Shown piece by piece: positions 26,879 to 34,022 of a stretch of 64,000 nt of DNA. The notes beneath the pieces were generated by a model. The model was not told the origin of the DNA, did no database searches, and saw nothing but the letters and a program-made list of their open reading frames with translations. Both the position numbers and the translations under genes were made by a program. How positions within the stretch are numbered: position 1 is the first letter of the stretch; each line of letters begins with the position of its first letter. The DNA lies in the NCBI GenBank assembly GCA_963844325.1, contig CAWJNV010000001.1:1674001-1738000 (forward strand), written 5' to 3'. The DNA comes from CADCTQ01 sp963844325. Its GTDB lineage: Bacteria; Bacteroidota; Bacteroidia; Cytophagales; 172606-1.

Positions 26879-27817
26879 TTATGCTTTTACCGCTTCCTGC
26901 TCTTTCTTCACGCTCACCATCAGCACCCCCGCCAGCACCAGGGCCGTGCCCGCAATTTCGTAGGGCGTAACCGGCTCCCCCAGGAAGAAGTAGCCCAGCC
27001 CGATGGTTATCACCGGGCCGATGCTGGCAACAATGGCCGCCCGGCTGGCCCCGATGGCCTTGATGCCCGCCGACACCAGGAACGTAGGAATTACGGTGGA
27101 AACAATGGCCAGGGCCAGCCCGAACCAGAACACTTGCGGCGGGTACCGGAAGACGGACGTTGGTGAAGCCACCAGGTAGTGCAGGATCACCGACAGTGCC
27201 GACACGGTCATGGCGTAGGCCGTGAAGTTGATTGCCCCGAACCGGGGAATCAGCCGGCCGCTGCCGATCAGGTACACGGCGTAGGTGAAGGCGCTGCCGA
27301 AAATGAGCAACGCCCCCAGCAGCACGTTTGGTTGCAGGCGCACGGCGTCGTGGCTGAATACCACCGCAATGCCCGCGTAGGTAAGCAGCAGGGCCACGAT
27401 TTCGCGCCGGCCGATGGGCTTGCGCCAGACCAGCCACGAAAGCAGCACCACCAGCGTAGGGTACACGAACAGGATCAGGCGTTCGAGGCCGGCCGTTACG
27501 TATTGCAGGCCCAGGAAGTCGAGCAGACTGGAAGCGTAGTAGCCCAGCACGCCCAGCCCGGCCAGCTTCAGGTAGTCGGGCGGCCGAAGGGCAGCCGCGT
27601 CCGGGCGGGCCTTTTGCAGCAGGGGAATGACCACGAAGAACGGCAGCGCAAACGTCATGCGCAGAAAAAGCAGCGACAGCGGGTCTACCAGGTAGTGGGC
27701 AAACGCCAGCTTGATCATAATGGCTTTGGCCGAAAAGCAGACTGCGGCCACGCCCACCATGGCGGCGCCGGCCCAGGGAGGCAGGCGGAGGGGGTTGGCA
27801 AAGAGGGGCTGGCGCAT
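26879..27817 (-). CDS. EamA/DMT-family transporter
   Basis: A 312-residue polytopic membrane protein with about ten helices arranged as two EamA repeats (residues ~15-140 and ~160-300). ATG at 27817 (MRQPLFANPLRL) is chosen; the longer frame to 27880 adds a sequence with no membrane-protein character. Family features include AKAIMIKLAF, LERLILFVYPTLVVLLSWL at the end of the first repeat, and ASIGPVITIGLGYFFLGEPVT in the second. The family exports amino acids, nucleotides or other metabolites; the substrate cannot be predicted. Monocistronic, with a -7 box 22 bases upstream. Confidence 0.9.
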   Translation of the reverse strand: MRQPLFANPLRLPPWAGAAMVGVAAVCFSAKAIMIKLAFAHYLVDPLSLLFLRMTFALPFFVVIPLLQKARPDAAALRPPDYLKLAGLGVLGYYASSLLDFLGLQYVTAGLERLILFVYPTLVVLLSWLVWRKPIGRREIVALLLTYAGIAVVFSHDAVRLQPNVLLGALLIFGSAFTYAVYLIGSGRLIPRFGAINFTAYAMTVSALSVILHYLVASPTSVFRYPPQVFWFGLALAIVSTVIPTFLVSAGIKAIGASRAAIVASIGPVITIGLGYFFLGEPVTPYEIAGTALVLAGVLMVSVKKEQEAVKA

Positions 27818-27839
27818 GAGGAGGGAGGTTGCTCTTCCG

Positions 27840-27847
27840 CAAAAGTA
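27840..27847 (-). promoter_or_regulatory. -7 box TAnnTTTG upstream of the DMT transporter
   Basis: The minus strand reads TACTTTTG, 22 bases before the ATG at 27817. Confidence 0.45.
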
Positions 27848-27880
27848 GGCGAAAGCCGCCAGACGGCACCGGGCCGGCAC

Positions 27881-27917
27881 GCAAAAGGCCCGGCAACGCG
27901 GGTGCCGGGCCTTTTGC
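27881..27917 (-). terminator. Terminator after the 27941-28966 gene
   Basis: A perfect 15-bp stem (27881-27895 with 27903-27917) has a 7-base loop, 23 bases beyond the upstream gene's stop. The U tract is within the stem (CCTTTTGC). Confidence 0.7.
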
Positions 27918-27940
27918 CGTAATTCTTACTTTGCTGACGG

Positions 27941-28966
27941 TTACTCCGCCGGGGTATTGGTCTGGTACGACTGCCGCTGCTGCTGCATCCTGGAGGCAAA
28001 CGCAAAGCCCACCTTGAACATGGCGTAGAAGCCCCGGCTCTGCATGGATGGCCGGTAGCCGATCTCGCCGCCGTACGACCAGGAGAAGTCACGGTTGAAC
28101 ATGCCTTCGAGGCCGGCCCGGAAGCCCAGGTTGCGCAGCTTGATTTTGTCGGTTGCATAGTCCGTGCCATCCACGCGAATCGTTTGCAGTTGCACGTACG
28201 GGGCGTAGAGGATGTCGGCGTAGCCCGTGAAGAGAATGTCGTTGACGGCAATGTCGTATTTTTTGGGCTTGATGACCACGTTGCGGAAAGTAGCCAGCGA
28301 CCCGCCGAGGTAGATGCCGCCCGACTGGATGTTGCCGTACAGGCCCACCGGGCTCAGTGTATCGTTTTCGGCGCTGATGAGCTGGACTTTCTGCTTTTCG
28401 AGCACGCTGCCCAGGTTGGCGGCGCTGCCCCAGTAGTAGCCGCCCAAGCGTACTCCCGTAATCTTGCGTACCTTGGCCGGAATGCGGATGAACTCCGGCA
28501 CCGTAGAGGCCCACTTGTTGTCGCTGTACCGCTTGGTGTAGACTACGATTTTGGCTTCGCCGGCGGTGCTGGCGTCCTTCACGTGGTAGGTGGCGCCCCC
28601 TTCCAGGTACCGGAAGCCCGTCATGCGATTTTCGTTGACGGTCTGCCGCTCCCCGTTGATGCGCGAGAAATCAGTGCTTTTCGTGTAGGTTTTACGGGCA
28701 CTGATGCGGAAATCAATCTTATTTTTAAGGTAGTAGTTGGCCTGGGCGCCAAACCCTACGTTGAAGTTGGTGGCAAAGCCGTCGGCGTGCAGCGGGAAGA
28801 AGTGCAGCCACATCTTGTTGACGTCGTACGGGTCATCGGACACGGCGTCGTATTCGATGTCGCTTTTGCTGACGGCTGGCGCAGACTGCGCCCTTGCCGG
28901 TTGGCAAAAGGCGCTGCCTACGACCATCGCCAGCAGTACAACCTTGGTGTACAAGTTTAATTTCAT
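27941..28966 (-). CDS. Exported, probably outer-membrane protein, unknown function
   Basis: A 341-residue protein starting at the ATG at 28966 (MKLNLYTKVVLLAMVV), with a signal peptide ending near ARAQS. I do not recognise the family. The mature part has many alternating strands with aromatic ends (TNFNVGFGAQANYYLKNKID, VRLGGYYWGSAANLG, SGGIYLGGSLATFRN, LRNLGFRAGLEGMF, WSYGGEIGYRP, GFYAMFKVGFAFASR), consistent with an outer-membrane barrel. The tail is a Gln-rich stretch (MQQQRQSYQTNTPAE). The longer frame from 29056 was rejected because it lacks a signal. Single gene, divergent from the DUF3667 gene. Confidence 0.75.
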   Translation of the reverse strand: MKLNLYTKVVLLAMVVGSAFCQPARAQSAPAVSKSDIEYDAVSDDPYDVNKMWLHFFPLHADGFATNFNVGFGAQANYYLKNKIDFRISARKTYTKSTDFSRINGERQTVNENRMTGFRYLEGGATYHVKDASTAGEAKIVVYTKRYSDNKWASTVPEFIRIPAKVRKITGVRLGGYYWGSAANLGSVLEKQKVQLISAENDTLSPVGLYGNIQSGGIYLGGSLATFRNVVIKPKKYDIAVNDILFTGYADILYAPYVQLQTIRVDGTDYATDKIKLRNLGFRAGLEGMFNRDFSWSYGGEIGYRPSMQSRGFYAMFKVGFAFASRMQQQRQSYQTNTPAE

Positions 28967-29101
28967 AGCCGGACAGAAGGAATTGGGGAATTGCATTCTT
29001 TTCCCGAAGGTAACCACTTCCCCGGGCGGGGCGGGGCTCAGATTTGAAGGAAACATTACTTACCTTTAGTTTTAGGGTAATTTCAAAATCAGACCCCCAC
29101 T

Positions 29102-30172
29102 ATGCCGAAAGGAGTCCGGAAAGTACCGCGGTGCCAGAATTGCGACCACCCGCTGGAGCCCGACTTTAACTTCTGCCCCCGGTGCAGCCAGCACAACTCC
29201 GACAAGCTGACCTCATTCTGGCGGCTGGTGATGGAGGTGGTGAGTGACTTTTTCTCCTACGACTCCCGTTTCGCCAAAACCATCTTTCCCTTCCTGTTCA
29301 AGCCGGGCTTTCTCACCAACGAGTTCGTGGCGGGGCGGCGGGTTCGCTACATGCACCCCCTCCGGCTGTACGTGTTCGTGAGCCTGGTGTATTTTTCGGT
29401 GTTTTCGCTGGTGTTGGGCCGGAGCGTGAAGGACGACAACGACGGGCCCGACGTTACGCTGGACCGCGTGGAGGCCGACTCGGTGCGGGCCCAACTGCGG
29501 CGCAACCTGAAAGATGACCTGTCGCCGGCCGACATGCAGAAGGTGGATTCCACGCTGCTGAAGATCGCCAAGAAGCGGAAACTGGGCTTCATCGACATGA
29601 ACATTGATGCGGATGACGAGGGAAATAACGAGGGAAAGGACGGCGAGGGGGAGTTCAACAAATACCTGCGGCTCATCAATACCCGGGGCATCACCGAAAA
29701 CCAGGTGCTCGATTCGCTCCGGTGGGAACGCAACCAGCGCAACCTGTTCAAGGCCCGGCAGGGCATCCGGCTGGCCAACCTGGAGCAGAAAGAGTTCTTT
29801 GAGTTCTTCATGGGCAAGATTTCCCTGATGATGTTTGTCATGCTCCCGTTCGTGGCGCTGTTCATGAAGCTGCTCTACGTCCGGCGCAAGCGGTACTACA
29901 TGGAGCACCTCACCTTCATGCTGCACATCCACGCTTTTACGTTCCTGGTGCTGGCCCTGGTGCTGCTGTACGATTACAACACGGATACGAGCCAGGCCGT
30001 CTTGTGGGGTACCTTGGTGATTCTGGTGTACGTGACGGTGGCGTTCCGGCGGGTCTACCGGCAGGGGTGGTTCCGGACGTTGTCCAAGATGTTCATCCTC
30101 TTTATGAGTTACTCGTTTTCGCTGGCCTTTTTCCTGCTGCTGACCCTGGCCATTTCCGCCCTGTTGGTTTAA
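29102..30172 (+). CDS. DUF3667 membrane protein with N-terminal zinc ribbon
   Basis: A 356-residue protein. The N-terminus CQNCDHPLEPDFNFCPRCSQ is a zinc-ribbon-type CxxC...CxxC pair. It is followed by the DUF3667 block (FWRLVMEVVSDFFSYDSRFAKT, FLFKPGFLTNEFVAGRRVRY, HPLRLYVFVSLVYFSVFSL), a charged soluble insert (~105-235, including DDEGNNEGKDGEGE) and four likely C-terminal membrane helices (~240-350). The family is widespread in Bacteroidota and of unknown function. It is probably translated with the next gene, whose ATG lies one base after this stop. Confidence 0.88.
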   Translation: MPKGVRKVPRCQNCDHPLEPDFNFCPRCSQHNSDKLTSFWRLVMEVVSDFFSYDSRFAKTIFPFLFKPGFLTNEFVAGRRVRYMHPLRLYVFVSLVYFSVFSLVLGRSVKDDNDGPDVTLDRVEADSVRAQLRRNLKDDLSPADMQKVDSTLLKIAKKRKLGFIDMNIDADDEGNNEGKDGEGEFNKYLRLINTRGITENQVLDSLRWERNQRNLFKARQGIRLANLEQKEFFEFFMGKISLMMFVMLPFVALFMKLLYVRRKRYYMEHLTFMLHIHAFTFLVLALVLLYDYNTDTSQAVLWGTLVILVYVTVAFRRVYRQGWFRTLSKMFILFMSYSFSLAFFLLLTLAISALLV

Positions 30173-30173
30173 T

Positions 30174-30731
30174 ATGAAGCCTGCGCAACCCCCGGTGCTT
30201 TTTCACCCGCTCAAACACCATTTGGGCTGGATTCGGGCATTCCTCGAAGAATGCGTGCTTGGGGAAATGGCCGGCCTGCCCCGGGTGGCGGCGCAACTGC
30301 TCACGGCGGGCAACTCGCAGATGGACCTCTACACCGGCGCCCTGACCCCCACCGCCATTGCCGGGGAAATACTTGGGTACCTGTCGGCGCAGCAACTGCT
30401 GGAGCCGGCCCGCTACCAATCGTGGCTGGAGCAGTCGGACGGGTACCGGCTCGTGCCGTTGTCCGACGGGTCGTGGTGGGTACTGCGGTGGGGCGAGGTG
30501 GAGGGCCGCCACGTGCACATCCACCCGGCGCGTCACTCGCCGCACAGCGTAAGGGTAAAGGCCAGTGCCCTTAAAACGGGCATTCTCGCTGCCATTTGGG
30601 AGCGGATGCACGGCCGGCCGGCGGGGCTCGACGAGGTCAACGGGCTGCGCCAGGCGTGGGCCGGGCTCCCGCCCATCCGGTCTACGGAAGAGGCAGAGGG
30701 TTTTCAGCGGGTACGGGAGTGGCTGGCGTAG
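30174..30731 (+). CDS. Hypothetical protein coupled to the DUF3667 gene
   Basis: A 185-residue soluble protein that I do not recognise. It has no signal peptide or membrane segment. Notable features are a helical N-terminal half (HPLKHHLGWIRAFLEECVLGEM...GLPRVAAQLL), a central beta patch with many Trp (GYRLVPLSDGSWWVLRWGEVEGRHVHIHP) and a helical C-terminus (LKTGILAAIWERMHG). The ATG follows the DUF3667 stop by one base, so translational coupling is likely and the two proteins may act together. The start appears well defined by that spacing. Confidence 0.72.
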   Translation: MKPAQPPVLFHPLKHHLGWIRAFLEECVLGEMAGLPRVAAQLLTAGNSQMDLYTGALTPTAIAGEILGYLSAQQLLEPARYQSWLEQSDGYRLVPLSDGSWWVLRWGEVEGRHVHIHPARHSPHSVRVKASALKTGILAAIWERMHGRPAGLDEVNGLRQAWAGLPPIRSTEEAEGFQRVREWLA

Positions 30732-30788
30732 ATGAAAAAAGGTTCATTTTATTCCCAATGCAACCCGAATGGACAATCCGGCCGGGCA

Positions 30789-30826
30789 CAAAAAAACGAC
30801 GCAGCCGTCTGAGCAGGCTGCGCCGT
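30789..30826 (-). terminator. Terminator after the 61-residue protein gene
   Basis: ACGACGCAGCC (30796-30806) pairs with GGCTGCGCCGT (30816-30826) with one wobble. The minus-strand U run comes from A 30790-30796. Confidence 0.7.
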
Positions 30827-30874
30827 CTGTGCGTTATATGCTTATGCGCTGATTACGATTCTTGCTGCTTCCCG

Positions 30875-31060
30875 CTACACTTTGTCCACGCCGTCGTGCT
30901 CAACGCCGCCCTGGGGGTTGAGCTTGTTGTGGTACGTCTCGCCTTGGTTTTTGCCTTCCTTCGGTGTTTTCTGCTGCACGGTGGGCTCGTCCTGCACGCT
31001 GGGATTATCGGCCTTGTGCTCCGAAGTTTCCGTCTGCTGCGCTTTTTGCTGATTTTCCAT
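30875..31060 (-). CDS. Small hydrophilic protein, unknown function
   Basis: A 61-residue, highly polar protein (rich in Gln, Glu, Lys, Thr, Asn) with no hydrophobic core, so probably intrinsically disordered. The sequence runs from MENQQKAQQTETSEHKADN to GGVEHDGVDKV. An intrinsic terminator follows the stop on the same strand, which supports a real gene. Similar short disordered proteins are often stress- or desiccation-related in soil bacteria, but nothing here shows a function. Confidence 0.6.
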   Translation of the reverse strand: MENQQKAQQTETSEHKADNPSVQDEPTVQQKTPKEGKNQGETYHNKLNPQGGVEHDGVDKV

Positions 31061-31173
31061 AACTAGTCGATAAATGAAACAATAAACCCGTACGAACTAC
31101 CGTCCGTACCCTCTTCTACGGTTTGCGAAGCGGTAAGTTGGGCTTTTTGTCAGTTTAGAGGCATCAAAGCCCC

Positions 31174-31767
31174 CTATTTTTCCCCATCCCTGGCCCGCCA
31201 CAAGTACTTGCAGGCCAGCGTCCGGTGGGGCCGCCACAGTGAAGCCACTTCCAACAGCCGGGCTTGCAGGGCTTTGCCGCTTTCGGTGAGGCCGTACAGG
31301 GTGATGATGGATTGCCGGATGCCCAGGTCGTCGATGGGGAATACGTCGGGCCGGTTCATGGGAAACATCAGCAGCATTTCCACCGTCCAGCGCCCCACGC
31401 CCTTAATGCGCGTGAGGTGGCGAATCACCTCCTCGTCGGGCAGGGCGTCGAGGTGCGCCACGTCGATGGGCGTAGCCAGGTGAAATGCCGCAATGTTTTT
31501 CAGGTACGCCGTCTTCTGCCCCGACAGGCCCGCCGCCCGCAGCGTCTCCGCGGGCAGGTCGAGCAGCAAATGCGCCGCCGGGTAGCGGTCCGGAAACAGG
31601 TCCAGGAACCGTTTGTGAATGACGTCGGCCACGCGGGTGGAGAGTTGCTGCGACACGATGGCCCCCAACAGGTACGTGTACGGGTCGCGGTGAGGGGAAG
31701 GCAGGGGCAGGGGCAGCCGGTCGGCCAGGCCCTGCATGATGGGGTCATTGCTCCACAGTACGGCCAT
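31174..31767 (-). CDS. DNA-3-methyladenine glycosylase II (AlkA/HhH-GPD family)
   Basis: A 197-residue HhH-GPD base-excision glycosylase that removes alkylated purines. It has the helix-hairpin-helix LTRIKGVGRWTVEMLLMF, followed by the catalytic Asp in VFPIDDLGIRQ, and the N-terminal YLLGAIVSQQLST helix. It lacks the N-terminal beta domain of E. coli AlkA, as in the compact archaeal/Bacteroidota type, and has no Fe-S cysteines, so it is not an Nth/MutY protein. The ATG at 31767 overlaps the upstream deaminase gene by 23 bases, indicating coupled expression of two nucleotide/DNA-maintenance genes. Confidence 0.9.
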   Translation of the reverse strand: MAVLWSNDPIMQGLADRLPLPLPSPHRDPYTYLLGAIVSQQLSTRVADVIHKRFLDLFPDRYPAAHLLLDLPAETLRAAGLSGQKTAYLKNIAAFHLATPIDVAHLDALPDEEVIRHLTRIKGVGRWTVEMLLMFPMNRPDVFPIDDLGIRQSIITLYGLTESGKALQARLLEVASLWRPHRTLACKYLWRARDGEK

Positions 31768-32254
31768 TGCGGGGAACGGGAATGTAGTGATGAACCAGGT
31801 TGCCTTTGTATTTCTGCACGTTCACGCCGAACCGCTGGAGGAAGTCAATGCCTTCGTCCACGTCCAGGCCCTTGTACTCGGCGTAGGAGTTCAGGTAGAT
31901 CACCCGGGCAATCTTGGTGCTGTAGATGATGCGGGAACAGGCCAGGCAGGGCGACAACGTCACGAACAGCGTGGACCCCTCAATGTCGGAACCGTTCTTG
32001 ACGGCGTACAGGATGGCGTTTTCCTCGGCGTGCAGGGCCAGCGAACAACTGCCCTTGCGGTCACGGGCGCAGCCGGTTTCGGGCCACTCCTCGTCGCAGT
32101 TGTGCGTGCCGGCCGGCGGACCGTTGTAGCCGATCGAAATGATCCGGGTCTCCTTGGTGAGCACGGCCCCCACGTGGGCCCGGATGCAGTGCGACCGCTT
32201 CGAAAGGTTCACGGCCAGTTCCATAAAAATGTCGTCGAAATCCGGGCGTTGCAT
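31745..32254 (-). CDS. dCMP deaminase family protein
   Basis: A 169-residue zinc deaminase of the deoxycytidylate deaminase family. The zinc ligands are in LALHAEENAI (His and catalytic Glu) and LSPCLACSRII (two Cys). An additional conserved stretch THNCDEEWPETGC, with Cys and His, matches the second structural zinc site of dCMP deaminases. It would convert dCMP to dUMP for thymidylate synthesis. The ATG at 32254 (MQRPDFDDIFMELAV) is preferred over the longer frame. Divergent from the DUF2911 gene across about 60 bases; 3' overlap with the glycosylase gene. Confidence 0.92.
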   Translation of the reverse strand: MQRPDFDDIFMELAVNLSKRSHCIRAHVGAVLTKETRIISIGYNGPPAGTHNCDEEWPETGCARDRKGSCSLALHAEENAILYAVKNGSDIEGSTLFVTLSPCLACSRIIYSTKIARVIYLNSYAEYKGLDVDEGIDFLQRFGVNVQKYKGNLVHHYIPVPRNGRTVEQ

Positions 32255-32313
32255 AAGGTTGCGGTAGAACCGGTAATTTACGAAGTTTGCACCTGACAAA
32301 CTGACAAGCCCCC

Positions 32314-32901
32314 ATGCCTATGAAAAGAATGGCTCTGTTCCTGCTGGCCGTGTGCGCCCTGGCCGCTGACGCGGCAATGGCCCAGGGAACCAATCCCGAA
32401 GTTAAAAAGGATGAAGTAAAGAAGGATTCGGTGGTAACGCCCCGGCCCCGGAGCAGCCCGATGGCCGTCGCTTCTTTCAAGAAACCTTCCATCTACATCA
32501 AAGCGGTGTACGGCCAGCCCATGAAGCGCGGCCGCGAGATTTTCGGCGCCCTGGAACCCTACGGGCAGGTGTGGCGCACCGGCGCCAACGAAGCCACCGA
32601 GATCACTACCACCAAGGACATCCGCGTGGGCAACAAGACGTTGAAGGCCGGGACGTACACCTTGTTCAGCATCCCCGAAAAAGACAAGTGGAAAATCATT
32701 TTCAACAGTGACCTCGGCCAGTGGGGCGCCTTCAAGTACGACCCGACCAAAGACGTGCTGACCACCGAATTGCCCGTAACGCAGTCGTCCGAACTCTACG
32801 AAGCGTTCACCATTAAATTTGACGAGACCCGGACCGGCGCCGACATGATGCTGGCCTGGGACAAAACGAAAGTGCTGGTTCCGCTTACGTTCAGTAAGTA
32901 A
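32314..32901 (+). CDS. DUF2911 exported protein
   Basis: A 195-residue protein with a signal peptide (cleavage near ADAAMAQG). After a short charged spacer (EVKKDEVKKDSV) comes the DUF2911 domain: ASFKKPSIYIKAVYGQPMKRGREIFG, YGQVWRTGANEATEI, LKAGTYTLFSIP and KWKIIFNSDLGQWG. The family is common and uncharacterised in Bacteroidota. The start may be ATG 32314 or ATG 32320; both give a signal peptide. Its 3' side is a large perfect-arm inverted repeat rather than a standard terminator. Confidence 0.88.
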   Translation: MPMKRMALFLLAVCALAADAAMAQGTNPEVKKDEVKKDSVVTPRPRSSPMAVASFKKPSIYIKAVYGQPMKRGREIFGALEPYGQVWRTGANEATEITTTKDIRVGNKTLKAGTYTLFSIPEKDKWKIIFNSDLGQWGAFKYDPTKDVLTTELPVTQSSELYEAFTIKFDETRTGADMMLAWDKTKVLVPLTFSK

Positions 32902-32906
32902 AAAGA

Positions 32907-33051
32907 TTTCACGCAAAGGCGCAAAGAGAAGACGCAAAGGGCGCAGAGCAATCCGCGTTCCCCTTGCGTCTTTTGCGTTTCCATTGCGATCCTTGTGCTC
33001 CTGTCTTTTCTTTGCGCCCTTTGCGCTCCTCCTTTGCGCCTTTGCGTGAAA
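32907..33051. repeat. CGCAAAG-type inverted repeat with perfect 20-bp arms (family B)
   Basis: The arm TTTCACGCAAAGGCGCAAAG (32907-32926) is exactly complementary to 33032-33051. The 105-base interior carries further variants of the word (GACGCAAAGGGCGC, TTTGCGCCCTTTGCGC). It lies between two convergent genes. A CGCAAAG block also flanks the composite elements at 5389 and 61316. Confidence 0.92.
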
Positions 33052-33087
33052 CCTTTTCTCCGTGGTGAATCTTTTCCGTAGGTTTTC

Positions 33088-33825
33088 TCAGAAGTCGCGC
33101 ACCTTCTGCAGCGAAGCGTTGAACTGGCTCAGGGTTTCCTGGAAGCGGAGTACTTCGCCCTGCAAACGCTGGTTCTCCTGCGTGAGCCCGTCGGCTTCGG
33201 CCGTATCCTTGCCGTTGCGCTCCGTCAACTTCTCCGATTTGCTGTCGCCCCCGCTGATCTTTTGTTCATTTGACGTGACGCCCTCCCGCAGCCTGGCGAT
33301 GCGCTTCTCGTTTTTCTCCACCTCCCGGCGCCGGTTGCCCAGTTCCTTCTCGATTTTGGCCGATTCTTCCCGGTAAAATTCCGTGTAGTGGTGCTTCACG
33401 TATTTTTTCACGAAGCCCTGCATCCTTTCGTATTCCTTGGGGTAGGCGGTTTTGTCCACGTGAATGTCGTAGCCGGGGCTGAAGCAAAATCCGACAGCCG
33501 TGCCGTTGCCTTCAGGGGTGAGTACGGCCCGCAGGTCGCCGCGCAGCGCGGTGATTTCGTCGAACTTGACCTTAGGGGCCACCCACACGTTTTTGCCGCG
33601 CCTCTCGGCCTTGGCGCCGCTCAGCATTTTTACGAAGGTAGCCAATGTCTTTTCGGCGTACTCGGCCGGCTGGTCGAGGTGGGCCACCCAGCCTTCAACC
33701 GGCTGGTTCTCTTCGGTGCGTACCTGGCCGGCCGTAACCTGCAACGTTTGCCCGGCGGCGGTGCCAGCGCCCAGGTGGACCAATGCCAGCAGGGTACACC
33801 CCACCAGCAGGAATTTCGTTTTCAT
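33088..33825 (-). CDS. Exported protein with C-terminal coiled coil
   Basis: A 245-residue protein from the ATG at 33825 (MKTKFLLVGCTLLALVH), with a signal peptide ending about AAGQ. Residues ~25-130 form a compact alpha/beta region (GWVAHLDQPAEYAEKTLATFVKML, VWVAPKVKFDEI, GNGTAVGFCFSPGYDI) that I cannot place in a family. From ~150 to the end it is a long charged coiled coil (KIEKELGNRRREVEKNEKRI, DGLTQENQRLQGEVLRFQE). Periplasmic location is likely. The upstream frame to 33990 is repeat-derived and was rejected. Confidence 0.75.
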   Translation of the reverse strand: MKTKFLLVGCTLLALVHLGAGTAAGQTLQVTAGQVRTEENQPVEGWVAHLDQPAEYAEKTLATFVKMLSGAKAERRGKNVWVAPKVKFDEITALRGDLRAVLTPEGNGTAVGFCFSPGYDIHVDKTAYPKEYERMQGFVKKYVKHHYTEFYREESAKIEKELGNRRREVEKNEKRIARLREGVTSNEQKISGGDSKSEKLTERNGKDTAEADGLTQENQRLQGEVLRFQETLSQFNASLQKVRDF

Positions 33826-33870
33826 GTGGATCGTGATTTTGGGACATAAATTAGGGAAAATATTCGGGCA

Positions 33871-33985
33871 GAAGCGAGAAGCGAGGAGTGAGAAGCGAGA
33901 AGAAGGGGCACGGCCTTGCCCGGTTATCACGGCAAAGCTCTGGTACGCATTCTTCTCGCTCCTGGCTCCTCGCTTCTCACTCCTG
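33871..33985. repeat. GAGAAGCGAGGAGTGAG-type palindrome (family C, copy 1)
   Basis: The arms are built from GAGAAG/GCGAGGAGTGAG words (33871-33904 and 33950-33985). The core GGGGCACGGCCTTGCCCGG...ATCACGGCAAAG is also seen, with changes, in the copy at 56845-56960. It fills the divergent promoter region between the coiled-coil gene and the DUF1015 gene, ending 10 bases before a -7 box. Confidence 0.88.
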
Positions 33986-33994
33986 AGCATTCCC

Positions 33995-34002
33995 TATCTT
34001 TG
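33995..34002 (+). promoter_or_regulatory. -7 box TAnnTTTG upstream of the DUF1015 gene
   Basis: TATCTTTG starts 10 bases after the family C palindrome and 28 bases before the ATG. Confidence 0.5.
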
Positions 34003-34022
34003 CCGCTCTTTTTATTTCCCGT

